NCBI GenBank assembly: GCA_012838505.1
Contig: DUPD01000020.1
Span: 1 to 64,000, forward strand
Origin: Bacilli bacterium
GTDB lineage: Bacteria > Bacillota > Bacilli > Bacillales > Amphibacillaceae
Direction: 5' to 3'
Length of the DNA: 64,000 nucleotides
Shown: positions 1-10,921 of the stretch, in pieces
How positions within the stretch are numbered: position 1 is the stretch's first letter
How the letters are laid out: the number at the start of each line of letters is the position of its first letter
The notes under the pieces: generated by a model
What the model was told of the DNA's origin: nothing
Database searches by the model: none
Seen by the model: only the letters and a program-made list of their open reading frames with translations
Program-made: the position numbers and the translations under genes

Positions 1-49
1 AAATAATTTATCCTTTTTTCATTCATTCTCTGTTCTTTTCTTGTAGCCA

Positions 50-150
50 CGTGATAAATCCCCCTTAAATATTAATATAATAACACCATTGTTAGTTATA
101 TTATAACATTAATGTAATATTAAGGGGTCGTTTTTTCGATATTTATCACG
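50..150. repeat. Imperfect long inverted repeat (MITE-like or strong hairpin)
   Basis: CGTGATAAAT (50-59) pairs with ATTTATCACG (141-150); CCCCTTAAATATTA (61-74) pairs with AATATTAAGGGG ending at 126. Confidence 0.6.
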
Positions 151-165
151 AAGAATTTTTACTCT

Positions 166-759
166 TCATAGCTGTATTTTATATTTGTAGTCAGGTTTGT
201 TCGGCACTTGATGACATTTCCTGCATCGTGGCTCATAGGATTCTGCCGCTCCAATTTTAATAATCGGATCATCATAATTTGCTGGTTTTCCATCAATCAG
301 TCGTTGCGTTCTGCTCGCATCTGCACCACATTGTGGACAAATCGCATTTAGTTTTGTGACCGATTCACTTAGTGCCATCAATTCTGGCATGACGCCAAAC
401 GGCTCACCGCGAAAATTCGTATCAAGTCCAGCGAGGATCACACGATAACCTTGATCCGCAAGTTGACTGACGAGATCAACGATTTCTTTTTCAAAAAATT
501 GCACCTCATCAATTCCGACAACATCAATTGTTGGGGTGAGTTTTTCAATAATATCCGTTAATGATTTGACTGGGTGTGCGTTGATTGAATTGCCATTATG
601 TGTCATGATTGTCTCTTTCGAGTAGCGGTTGTCGATCGCGGGTTTGAAGACAATGATGTTTTGGTTGCCGTATTTTGCGCGGCGGATGCGACGAATCAGT
701 TCTTCGGATTTTCCGGAAAACATGCTGCCACAGATCAGTTCGATCGATCCTTGTTTCAT
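166..759 (-). CDS. tdk: Thymidine kinase
   Basis: Start at [25 protein letters not shown]-loop, DEVQFF, C-terminal zinc cysteines; next to rpmE and rho. Confidence 0.95.
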   Translation of the reverse strand: MKQGSIELICGSMFSGKSEELIRRIRRAKYGNQNIIVFKPAIDNRYSKETIMTHNGNSINAHPVKSLTDIIEKLTPTIDVVGIDEVQFFEKEIVDLVSQLADQGYRVILAGLDTNFRGEPFGVMPELMALSESVTKLNAICPQCGADASRTQRLIDGKPANYDDPIIKIGAAESYEPRCRKCHQVPNKPDYKYKIQL

Positions 760-790
760 CGTGTTCAGCCTCCATCTTGTTGTTGTTGGA

Positions 791-827
791 AAATAAAAAG
801 ACAGGCTCGCTTTAACGGTGGCCTGTC
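791..827 (-). terminator. Rho-independent terminator after rpmE2
   Basis: GACAGGC / GCCTGTC stem followed by TTTTTATTTT on the minus strand. Confidence 0.7.
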
Positions 828-865
828 TGAGTTTTAGACAGCCGGTGTGGCTGCCGTGATAGTTC

Positions 866-1111
866 TTAGTTAATGTTATATTTTTTCTTGAATCGATCAA
901 CACGGCCACCAGCAGTATCTGCTTTTTGCTTGCCTGTGTAGAACGGGTGAGATTCCGAGCTGATCTCAACGCGGATTAATGGATATGTGTTTCCATCTTC
1001 CCACTCGATTGTTTCTTCAGATTTTTTTGTTGATCCTGATAGAAACTTGTAGCCAGAGCTCGTATCTAGAAATACAACTTTTTGGTATTCTGGATGAATT
1101 TCGTTTTTCAT
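866..1111 (-). CDS. rpmE2: 50S ribosomal protein L31 type B
   Basis: [28 protein letters not shown]...; lacks zinc-type CxxC; AAGGAG RBS at correct spacing for start at 1111. Confidence 0.93.
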   Translation of the reverse strand: MKNEIHPEYQKVVFLDTSSGYKFLSGSTKKSEETIEWEDGNTYPLIRVEISSESHPFYTGKQKADTAGGRVDRFKKKYNIN

Positions 1112-1340
1112 GTGTTCCAACTCCTTTTGCCCTGCGTCTTTCGGAAACAGAGTTAATTTTGGCTAGCTTACAACAGCGGGTTAAACTGCTCCAAACTGCC
1201 TTTTTACATACTTTTTGATTATACCAGTGTCAGATATACAATGCAACAGTTTTTTATGAAAAATTCACCTGCTCGTGGGGGAGGTTGTGTCGGAAAATAA
1301 TGGTGAGGTTGAAAAGTTGTTTGTATTTTGAACAGGTTGA

Positions 1341-1515
1341 GAACATTTCATCTAACTTGAGAGCAATTCGATCAACTTGAGAACATTTCATCTAACTTGA
1401 GAGCAATTCGATCAACTTGAGAGCAATTTCACTAACTTGAGAGCAAATCGATCAACTTGAGAACATTTCATCTAACTTGAGAGCAATTCGATCAACTTGA
1501 GAGCATTTCACCAAA
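1341..1515. repeat. 20-bp-period intergenic tandem array 1 (8 full units plus a partial)
   Basis: Units A=GAACATTTCATCTAACTTGA and B=GAGCAATTCGATCAACTTGA; order A B A B C D A B E. Confidence 0.95.
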
Positions 1516-1523
1516 TCTGTGGA

Positions 1524-2483
1524 TTATTTTTTGTTTAAAATATTTAAATCATACTGAACTGCTTTTTTCCCTACAAGATTCACTGTTGGAAACCCTTTGA
1601 GCAAGCGATGGGTTAAACTTTTACACTCCACCCCCAACCACCTTCTTGCGGTGCGGTTGTTGATCGTTGGTTTGAATAATCTAGCGTAGTCACGGAGTGC
1701 TAAGTGATGCGCGGTTGGGTCGGATAGTCCGCAGGCTGGGCATGTCCAAGTTGCGAACGCACGGTGCATAAAAACTTTTCGACAACTGCGGCAGAGGATG
1801 CCTGGATTTAAGTCAGAAAGTTGAATTTGGTATTCTGCAATCAAATCAACTGCCAGCGGTTCGTGCAATTTCTTCAGTAATGTTTTCATTTGCTTGAGTT
1901 GGTGGTTGTTGTAGCACTGTTGGCGGGATTTTTCCAAAATATTATTGATGTGAAATGAGACTTCTTGGGCGACGATAACTTTTGTTGATGTGATTGATGG
2001 GTCGAGTTGGGTCGTGTTGTGTGTAAATGCGACGATTGGAACGATTGGTATAGGTGGGAATCCGTGGCGTCTGAGTATATAGTCGAGTTGTTGTTTTTGG
2101 ATTTCGACTTGGTTTTCCGGGTTGTCGAAGGTGACTAATTGATTCGAGTACTGCTGGAGATACTGGCCGTGTTGGTTTTTTGAGATTAATCCTTTGCGGT
2201 GCTTTGCTTCAATAATAAACAGGGTTTCTGGTGTGGCGATGAGGTGGTCAAGTTGGGTAAAAAATGTGCTGCCTTTGAGTCGGAGACCTGCGAAGTGTGT
2301 TACTTTTGGCAATCGAATAAATTCAAAATGATAACGGAGATTTTTTTCACCGAGGTAGCCGGCAAAATCTTTTCCTAACTGGGCCGCTAATTCTCGATAA
2401 GCTGGAAATGACGGTTTCAGTCGTGGTACAATCGCTTCTAATTGAAGTAATCGCTCGGTTTTTTTAACTAATTGATAGGTCAT
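1524..2483 (-). CDS. NERD (nuclease-related) domain protein with C-terminal C4 zinc-finger
   Basis: TLFIIEAKHRKG core; CRSCRKVF...CPACG zinc motif. Confidence 0.8.
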   Translation of the reverse strand: MTYQLVKKTERLLQLEAIVPRLKPSFPAYRELAAQLGKDFAGYLGEKNLRYHFEFIRLPKVTHFAGLRLKGSTFFTQLDHLIATPETLFIIEAKHRKGLISKNQHGQYLQQYSNQLVTFDNPENQVEIQKQQLDYILRRHGFPPIPIVPIVAFTHNTTQLDPSITSTKVIVAQEVSFHINNILEKSRQQCYNNHQLKQMKTLLKKLHEPLAVDLIAEYQIQLSDLNPGILCRSCRKVFMHRAFATWTCPACGLSDPTAHHLALRDYARLFKPTINNRTARRWLGVECKSLTHRLLKGFPTVNLVGKKAVQYDLNILNKK

Positions 2484-2504
2484 AATTTCATTCCTTTACT
2501 TAAA

Positions 2505-2547
2505 ATTTTTATTAAAAACTCTCAACCCGCAAACAGGTTGAGAGTTA
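2505..2547 (-). terminator. Rho-independent terminator after rho
   Basis: AACTCTCAACC / GGTTGAGAGTT stem with T-rich tail on the minus strand. Confidence 0.7.
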
Positions 2548-2556
2548 CAAAACAAA

Positions 2557-3837
2557 TTATGGTTTGATATTTTTTCGTTTCATTTCATCGATGGTTTGCT
2601 GATAAAAGTCTTCGTTCGATTTCGTGGAGCGAATTTTTTTCAAAAAGCGTTCGACGAAGTCTGGTGTGTCTTGCATTACTTTACGCATTGACCAAACAAT
2701 GTCGAGCTTCTCTTGTGAGATCAACAGCTCTTCTTTACGCGTGCCCGAACGCAACAGATCGATCGCTGGGAAAATTCGGCGTTGTGCGAGCTGGCGGTCG
2801 AGGTGAAGTTCAAGGTTACCGGTTCCTTTAAATTCCTCGTAAATCACGTCATCCATTCTTGAGCCTGTCTCAACTAACGCAGTTGCGAGAATCGTGAAGC
2901 TGCCACCTTCTTCAATGTTACGCGCTGCACCGAAGAAACGTTTTGGTCGGTGAAAAGCAGCTGGGTCGATCCCACCCGATAGCGTTCGCCCACTCGGCGG
3001 AATCACAAGGTTGTAAGCACGCGCCAATCTCGTAATACTATCCATCAGCACGACGACATCTTTTTTATGCTCTACTAACCGCATGGCGCGTTCTAAAACA
3101 AGTTCAGATACTTTAATGTGATTTTCTGGAACCTCATCAAACGTCGAGCTAACCACATCAACATCTGGGTGTACATGGCGTTCAATATCGGTCACTTCTT
3201 CAGGACGCTCGTCGACAAGGAGAATAATCAGCTTTACACCTGGATGATTTTTCGTGATGCTATTGGCAATCTCAGTCAAAAGCATCGTCTTACCCGCTTT
3301 TGGTGGTGCTACAATCAAACCACGTTGTCCGAATCCAACAGGTGAAATAATATCCATAATTCGAGTTGAGATTTCTTGAGGTTCTGTTTCAAGGCTCATC
3401 ATTTTATTTGGGTACAGAGGTGTCAAAGCTGGAAAATGGACACGCTCTTTAGCAAGCTCAGGATCTTCACCGTTCACCGCATCGACATGAAGCAACCCGT
3501 AATAACGCTCATTTTCTTTCGGCGGACGAACCTTGCCTGACACTTTATCACCATTGCGCAAATCAAATCGACGAATCTGCGAAGCCGAAATATAAATATC
3601 CTCAGCACTCGGCGAATAATTGATCGGCCTTAAAAAACCAAACCCCTCTGACGGAATGATTTCCAAAATACCATCCATAAATAAATAACCACTCTTTTCA
3701 GCCTGCGCCTTCAGGATTGAAAAGATCAGCTCCCGCTTCGTTAATTTTGCATAGTAAGATACCTTAAATTCCCTAGCCTTATCGTAGAGATCTTTTAAAG
3801 TAAGCTCCTCTAATTGTGAAATTGTTACTTCCGACAC
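2557..3837 (-). CDS. rho: Transcription termination factor Rho
   Basis: 426 aa; [38 protein letters not shown]. Confidence 0.97.
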   Translation of the reverse strand: MSEVTISQLEELTLKDLYDKAREFKVSYYAKLTKRELIFSILKAQAEKSGYLFMDGILEIIPSEGFGFLRPINYSPSAEDIYISASQIRRFDLRNGDKVSGKVRPPKENERYYGLLHVDAVNGEDPELAKERVHFPALTPLYPNKMMSLETEPQEISTRIMDIISPVGFGQRGLIVAPPKAGKTMLLTEIANSITKNHPGVKLIILLVDERPEEVTDIERHVHPDVDVVSSTFDEVPENHIKVSELVLERAMRLVEHKKDVVVLMDSITRLARAYNLVIPPSGRTLSGGIDPAAFHRPKRFFGAARNIEEGGSFTILATALVETGSRMDDVIYEEFKGTGNLELHLDRQLAQRRIFPAIDLLRSGTRKEELLISQEKLDIVWSMRKVMQDTPDFVERFLKKIRSTKSNEDFYQQTIDEMKRKNIKP

Positions 3838-4063
3838 GTGATCATCACACCTATTCTTTAATTTAATTTTATTTTAAAAATTGGGAAAATAATTTCAGAA
3901 GATTTTATTGAATGACTTCAGAAGTATGCGGTAGATATTTTTATCGTACTCCTTTTTGAAAAAATTTTCAACCGCTTTTGTGAAATAATGACCATTTGGT
4001 GGTGTTTCCTCCGCTTGATCGTGGATTTTTAGACATACCTTAACAAGTACGGAGCTAATTTTA

Positions 4064-4104
4064 ACAAAAATAATGCGAACACCCTAAGTTGGACATTCGC
4101 ATTA
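4064..4104 (-). terminator. Rho-independent terminator after murA
   Basis: AATGCGAA / TTCGCATT stem then ATTTTTGTT on the minus strand. Confidence 0.65.
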
Positions 4105-4109
4105 GTCGT

Positions 4110-5393
4110 TTAATTTTGGGTTTGGCTCAGTTCTTCTTCAGTGACGGTCTCTTTCCAAATCTTTGCACCGAGGTTGGCCAATTTATCAGTTAAGTTTTCA
4201 TAGCCACGCTCAATATGTTCAACACCAGTAATTTCTGTGATTCCTTCTGCCATCAGGCCCGCAATGATCAGCGAGGCGCCGGCACGAAGGTCAGAAGCGC
4301 GGACTTTAGCTCCTTGAAGTTTTGTCGGACCATAGACGATTGCGCTTGATCCCTCAACTTTAATTTTTGCGTTCATCCGTCTAAGTTCGTCTGCATGCTT
4401 AAAACGCGCACTATAAATCGTATCTGTGATAATCGATGTGCCTTCAGCTTTTGTTAGTAATGCAGTAAATGGTTGTTGCAAGTCTGTTGCAAAACCTGGA
4501 TAGACAAGTGTTTTAATATCAACAGCAGTCAGGTTATCTGACTTGCGAACACGTAGGTGCTCTTCACCTTCTTCGATATCGACACCCATCTCACGTAATT
4601 TTGCAATGACTGGTTCTAAGTGCTGCGGAATCACGTTGTCGATTAAAACATCTTCACCTAAAGCGGCTGCTAAGATCGTATATGTTCCGGCCTCAATTCG
4701 ATCAGGAATAATTGTGTGCGTACAACCAGACAATGTATCAACGCCTTCGATTCGAATCACGTCGGTTCCTGCCCCTTTGATTTTCGCACCCATACTTGTT
4801 AGAAGTGTGGCCACATCAATAATTTCCGGCTCACGAGCAGCATTTTCAATGACTGTTTTTCCTTTTGCTCGAACAGCAGCAAGCATAATATTAATTGTTG
4901 CCCCAACACTAACGACGTCAAGATAAATTCTAGCACCGATTAATTCATCAGCACGGAGATAAATTGCTCCTTGTTCGTTGGTGACTTTTGCGCCAAGTGC
5001 TTCAAAGCCTTTAATATGTTGATCGATTGGACGCGGGCCAATGTGACAACCACCTGGTAGCCCAATGACGGCACGTTTAAAACGACCGAGCATTGCGCCC
5101 ATAAAATAATAAGATGCACGGAGTTTTTTTACTTTGCCGTTTGGTAATGGCATTGAGGTCATTTTTGTTGGGTCGATATGTACGGTACTGCCGTCGCGTG
5201 TGACTGTACCGCCGATTTCTTCAATTAATTCGCTTAAAATCAAAATGTCTGAAATATCAGGCAGGCCTTCAATACTGACTTCAGAGTCTGCCAGGATTGT
5301 TGCTGGTAGCAGTGCGACTGCGCTGTTTTTTGCTCCACCAATTTTTACCGTTCCCTTTAAAGGTGTACCACCTTCTACAAATAATTTATTCAT
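4110..5393 (-). CDS. murA: UDP-N-acetylglucosamine 1-carboxyvinyltransferase
   Basis: [31 protein letters not shown]; synteny with rho and fba suggests the MurZ/MurAB paralogue. Confidence 0.95.
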   Translation of the reverse strand: MNKLFVEGGTPLKGTVKIGGAKNSAVALLPATILADSEVSIEGLPDISDILILSELIEEIGGTVTRDGSTVHIDPTKMTSMPLPNGKVKKLRASYYFMGAMLGRFKRAVIGLPGGCHIGPRPIDQHIKGFEALGAKVTNEQGAIYLRADELIGARIYLDVVSVGATINIMLAAVRAKGKTVIENAAREPEIIDVATLLTSMGAKIKGAGTDVIRIEGVDTLSGCTHTIIPDRIEAGTYTILAAALGEDVLIDNVIPQHLEPVIAKLREMGVDIEEGEEHLRVRKSDNLTAVDIKTLVYPGFATDLQQPFTALLTKAEGTSIITDTIYSARFKHADELRRMNAKIKVEGSSAIVYGPTKLQGAKVRASDLRAGASLIIAGLMAEGITEITGVEHIERGYENLTDKLANLGAKIWKETVTEEELSQTQN

Positions 5394-5694
5394 AATCGAT
5401 AGCCTCACTTTTTATAGTTGTCGTCTCGTTTCGTTACTTATAGTGTATACGTTCTTGTCGCTTTGATTCGTGGATTTAATCTTCTGTTTAAAACATTATG
5501 TGATTGTCTTATGTGAACTAAAATTACTTATTCTTCTTCATTATACAAATAAATTGCTTATGTATCCAGTTTATTTTAAAATAAACTGTTTTATAACAGG
5601 GCTATGATGAAAAAGGAGCTGTCACAAAAGCAATTCACTTTTATAACAACTCCGGTTATTTCAATCGACTATATATGACTTATGACAGTTAAAC

Positions 5695-6549
5695 TTACGC
5701 TTTGTTTGAAGAACCAAACTCACGCATTTTACCAATAACTGATTCTTTGATTGCATCGCGAGAAGGTCCTAGGTATTTACGTGGGTCAATCATTTCTGGA
5801 TTAGCTTTTAAAACTTCACGTACAACTTTAGTTTGTTGGATTTGGTTTTCAGTGTTGACATTAATTTTTGCTGTTCCGAAAGAAATTGCTTTTTGAATAT
5901 CTTTTAATGGAATACCTGTTCCACCATGTAATACTAGTGGTACACCAGTTGCAGCTCCGATTTCTTCCATCTCTTTAAATCCTAAGTTTGGCTCACCTTT
6001 GTAAGTTCCATGAACAGAACCAAGTGCTGGAGCTAACGTGTCGATACCTGTACGTTCTACTAGCTCTTGACATTCTTTAGGGTCTGCATACATAACGTCA
6101 CCTACAACGCCATCTTCTTCTCCACCAACGATTCCTAGCTCAGCTTCTACAGAAACGCCGTGTAAGTGAGCAAGCTCAACAACTTTTGAAGTTGTTGCAA
6201 CGTTCTCTTCAAACGGATCTTGTGATGCGTCAATCATTACTGATGTAAAACCAGCGTGGATTGCTTTTGCACACTCATCAAAGCTTGAACCGTGATCTAA
6301 GTGAATTGCGATTGGAACAGTCGTTCCTTGCGCTTCCATTACTGCTGTTACCATTGCAACGACTACATTGTAGCCACCCATGTAACGAGCTGCACCTTCA
6401 GAAACACCTAAAATTGCTGGAGATTTTTCCTCTTCTGCTGCTTGTAAAATAGCTTGGACATATTCTAAGTTGTTAATGTTAAATTGTCCAACAGCGTATT
6501 TTCCTGCTTTTGCATCTTGAAGCATTTGCGTCATTGATACTAATGCCAT
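5695..6549 (-). CDS. fba: Class II fructose-bisphosphate aldolase
   Basis: [41 protein letters not shown]. Confidence 0.96.
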   Translation of the reverse strand: MALVSMTQMLQDAKAGKYAVGQFNINNLEYVQAILQAAEEEKSPAILGVSEGAARYMGGYNVVVAMVTAVMEAQGTTVPIAIHLDHGSSFDECAKAIHAGFTSVMIDASQDPFEENVATTSKVVELAHLHGVSVEAELGIVGGEEDGVVGDVMYADPKECQELVERTGIDTLAPALGSVHGTYKGEPNLGFKEMEEIGAATGVPLVLHGGTGIPLKDIQKAISFGTAKINVNTENQIQQTKVVREVLKANPEMIDPRKYLGPSRDAIKESVIGKMREFGSSNKA

Positions 6550-6663
6550 GAATTGTTCCTCCTAAGAATTAAGAAATTATTGATTCATATTTTTGCATGT
6601 TCAATTAAAATTGAACACACTTCTATATCCAGTCAAAAAAGTTCATTGATTGGCTACTCTAAT

Positions 6664-6692
6664 AGCATACCAATTTCAATGAAGTCGTGCAA
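6664..6692 (-). promoter_or_regulatory. Predicted sigma-A promoter of fba
   Basis: TTGCAC - 17 bp - TATGCT on the minus strand. Confidence 0.5.
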
Positions 6693-6705
6693 TAGAACTA
6701 CTAAA

Positions 6706-6721
6706 ATGTAAGCGATTACGT
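6706..6721 (-). promoter_or_regulatory. Candidate cre (CcpA) site upstream of fba
   Basis: ATGTAAGCGATTACGT matches WTGNAARCGNWWWCAW at 15/16 positions; centred near -57 of the predicted promoter. Confidence 0.5.
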
Positions 6722-6794
6722 CATAAAACTTTAACAATTTAATTTGCTCTAAAGTTAAATGTCGGATTTTATGGGATATATAGGTAATTTGTCG

Positions 6795-7175
6795 TTAGTT
6801 ATTTTCCAATAATTGATTAATTGTGTTTTTTGCTTCGACAATATTAAATGGTTTAGAAAAATAAGCTTTGACTGTTTTCAATTTTTCAGCCGTTAATTTT
6901 ACTGATTCGATCAAACCACTCATGATGATCGTTGGAATTTCATATCCTTTTTCTTCGAGTAGTTCAATGATTTCTGTCCCGCTTTTGATTGGTAGTTGCT
7001 GATCGATAATGATTAGGTCGGGTTGGTTATTTTCTATTTCTGCAATTGCACTTATTCCGTCTTCAAAACTTTTTGCATGATAACCTTCGTTGCGAATAAT
7101 TTCTTCAAGTAATAGTCGAATGCCTCTATGGTCGTCAATAATCAATACTGTTTTAGTCACATGTTTTCCCCCCAT
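6795..7175 (-). CDS. spo0F: Sporulation phosphorelay response regulator Spo0F-like
   Basis: Single receiver domain; IDDHRGIRLLLEE, LIIIDQQLP, YFSKPFNI; located between fba and pyrG as in B. subtilis. Confidence 0.85.
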   Translation of the reverse strand: MGGKHVTKTVLIIDDHRGIRLLLEEIIRNEGYHAKSFEDGISAIAEIENNQPDLIIIDQQLPIKSGTEIIELLEEKGYEIPTIIMSGLIESVKLTAEKLKTVKAYFSKPFNIVEAKNTINQLLENN

Positions 7176-7292
7176 CTCTTCATGTTATACAAAATTTTAT
7201 CTTTCTGTGGGTGTTAATGTATTTTTACAGTAACTAAACTTGAAAATTGGATCATGTTATGCTCGATCTTCTTCACGTAATATGTATAAATG

Positions 7293-7331
7293 AAAAGTGA
7301 TGAATGGTGTTCATTTTCATTCATCACTTTT
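7293..7331 (-). terminator. Rho-independent terminator after pyrG
   Basis: GTGATGAATG / CATTCATCAC stem followed by TTTTCATTT. Confidence 0.75.
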
Positions 7332-7337
7332 ATATGA

Positions 7338-8939
<1,602 letters not shown>

Positions 8940-9034
8940 TTATCTCGCTCCCTTTTCATAAAAAATACTTATCTACTTGTAGATTATCCAAGCAGAACGG
9001 TTATATGTTTGTTAAATACTCTACGCTTAAGCAT

Positions 9035-9069
9035 AAAAAACAAAAACGTCCCCCTGAATCAGGGGGACG
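9035..9069 (-). terminator. pyrG leader attenuator (also readable as rpoE terminator)
   Basis: CGTCCCCCTGATTCAGGGGGACGTTTTTGTTTTTT on the minus strand, 29 nt or more downstream of a GGGCUC start. Confidence 0.8.
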
Positions 9070-9092
9070 CATAAATTTAAAATCTTTTTGTA

Positions 9093-9134
9093 GAGCCCAA
9101 ATAAAATTTTACTCATAGAGGTGATAAAAGTCAA
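9093..9134 (-). promoter_or_regulatory. pyrG promoter with GGGCTC initially transcribed sequence
   Basis: TTGACT (9129-9134) - 17 bp - TAAAAT (9106-9111) - 7 nt - GGGCTC (9098-9093). Confidence 0.8.
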
Positions 9135-9183
9135 GAGCTTGATCGGTTAACTTTTAAAATAAAATTGTTAATCAAGTTGAGTT

Positions 9184-9786
9184 TTAGCTCTCGTACTCAT
9201 CATCGTCGTCTTCTTCATCATCCAAGTCATCATCTTCGTCGTCATCGTCATACTCGTCATCAAAGTCATCTTCATCGATGAGATCATCGCTTAAAGTTAT
9301 CGTGTCTTCACCGTCATCATCAACTGAATTTTTATAAGCAGCTTCAACGATGTCGAGTGGGACTTCAGTTAAGTCATCTTCGTCATGATCATCGATTGAT
9401 GGTTCATCGTCTTCTTTTTTGGTGGCTTTCTTTTTCTTTTTGCGTTTGACTGGTTGTGTTTCAGTTTGAATAATTTCATCAATTTGTTCAACTGAGTACC
9501 AGCTTTTCAGGCCCCATTCGCCTGCTCCTAGAGTTAAGAAGCGTCCGTCTAGGTTGAGATCTGTGTAAAATAGGGCTAGGTATGTTTGTCTTTCTGATGC
9601 TGAATAGCCTTTTAAATCGGCGACTTGATCAAATATGTCTCTATAGTTCAGCGCTTTGTTTGTTTTTTCTAAAACGATCAAGGCTAGTTCGATCATTGAG
9701 TATTCTTGTAAATTGTCACGGTTTGTGTTAGCTATAGACACCGTTTTTTGCACTCCCTTTGAATAAGTATTCGGTTTGTTTATCAT
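9184..9786 (-). CDS. rpoE: DNA-directed RNA polymerase delta subunit
   Basis: MIELALIVLEKTNKALNYRDIFDQVADLKG N-terminal domain plus strongly acidic D/E C-terminus; adjacent to pyrG. Confidence 0.9.
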   Translation of the reverse strand: MINKPNTYSKGVQKTVSIANTNRDNLQEYSMIELALIVLEKTNKALNYRDIFDQVADLKGYSASERQTYLALFYTDLNLDGRFLTLGAGEWGLKSWYSVEQIDEIIQTETQPVKRKKKKKATKKEDDEPSIDDHDEDDLTEVPLDIVEAAYKNSVDDDGEDTITLSDDLIDEDDFDDEYDDDDEDDDLDDEEDDDDEYES

Positions 9787-9902
9787 GCGTTTTTTTCAAT
9801 CACATGAGTCCATCATTGGTACATTATATGAGTATGCTATTAAAAATGCAATATATCTCTTTTAAATCAACTTTGCATTTAAAAATATCAGAGCATCGTA
9901 CC

Positions 9903-10033
9903 GGTGATTTCACTACAGGTGGATGCTTTCCGTGGGGATGGCTTCAGCTAACTTTTGTAGCAAAAACCGCTACAAAAGTGGATCTTCCGCTCATCCGATT
10001 CCCACTGGAGTCACCACCTTCCGTTCAATCACC
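9903..10033 (+). repeat. Dispersed palindromic element, copy A
   Basis: Conserved GCTAACT-stem-loop-AGTGGATCTTC core; inner stem ACTTTTGTAGC / GCTACAAAAGT; outer arms GGTGAT / ATCACC. Confidence 0.85.
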
Positions 10034-10074
10034 TAGTTAGCATAAACACCATCATCTATTAGATAATTTAAGTT

Positions 10075-10662
10075 TTATTTATTTATAAATGTAATTAGGT
10101 TTGTGACTTTTTCTTGGGTTAGTGGGCCTGAGTTGTCGAAGACTAGGATGTTTTCTTCTGGGATGTCCCAGTTGATTTCTGGGACGAAGTTGACGCGTGT
10201 TTCGTATTGATCCCAATTTTCAAGTTTCCATGTGTCTCTATCTGTACCTCGTTGTTCGATGCGTTTGCGTTGTTGTTCGATATCTTGTAGTGTCACGACG
10301 ACAACTTTGACATCGACTTCTGCTTTCGTTTTAGCTGATTCTTTGAGTAAGTTCTCTAAGTATTGTTTGTTTTTTAGTTCTGCAGTAAATGGTGAAATCA
10401 TAAAGACATTTTGTCCAACTCGCAGGTTTTCAATACAAATATCTAGTGTTGTATCGTATTCTAAATCGCGTAGATTGTCTTTGTAAAATTGTGAATCTCG
10501 GTCATCTGGGTCTAACCCTTGTTGTTCAAGGAACTTTTCAACAAAGCGACCTCCAACTGTATCTCGATCTAAAAATGCGTTTGGAATTTTAGCTGCAGCT
10601 TTCTCTGCTACTGTTGTTTTTCCTGTCCCCGCCACGCCCACGAAATAAACTAACTTTTGCAT
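10075..10662 (-). CDS. P-loop AAA/kinase family protein
   Basis: MQKLVYFVGVAGTGKTTVAEKAAAKIP Walker A. Confidence 0.7.
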   Translation of the reverse strand: MQKLVYFVGVAGTGKTTVAEKAAAKIPNAFLDRDTVGGRFVEKFLEQQGLDPDDRDSQFYKDNLRDLEYDTTLDICIENLRVGQNVFMISPFTAELKNKQYLENLLKESAKTKAEVDVKVVVVTLQDIEQQRKRIEQRGTDRDTWKLENWDQYETRVNFVPEINWDIPEENILVFDNSGPLTQEKVTNLITFINK

Positions 10663-10888
10663 CCTTCTACACCTCATTTTTAACATTTTCTTATATGGTA
10701 CCGTATCAACTAGAAAATTGCACGATAATTATTGGTTAAGACTTATTCTTTAGATTTTTTACTGATTTTTATTAAGAAAACAGCGACTCTCTGATCAGTT
10801 GATTCAAGCGTTCGGTTTTTGTTTGATCATTTGATTGAGTCTTTTTGAGCTTAGGAGCATACCGATAGCTAATGTGATTTTTTCCAGT

Positions 10889-10917
10889 GAAAAACCGAGC
10901 TAGATTCGCTCGGTTTT
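10889..10917 (-). terminator. Rho-independent terminator after argS
   Basis: AAAACCGAGC / GCTCGGTTTT stem. Confidence 0.75.
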
Positions 10918-10921
10918 ATAA

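Noticed and set aside
1341-1515. Possible CRISPR array
   Set aside because: Units are contiguous 20-bp words with no unique spacers, and no cas genes are present in the window.
3838-4109. Small ORFs in the rho leader
   Set aside because: Candidates such as MSKNPRSSGG... lack a well-spaced RBS and recognisable similarity; the long leader may simply serve Rho autoregulation.
9035-9069. Simple rpoE terminator
   Set aside because: The hairpin lies downstream of a strong promoter with a GGGCTC start, so a pyrG attenuator explains it better, although it may also terminate rpoE transcripts.
9759-10040. 93-aa plus-strand ORF
   Set aside because: Covers the rpoE upstream region and palindromic element copy A; no independent support.
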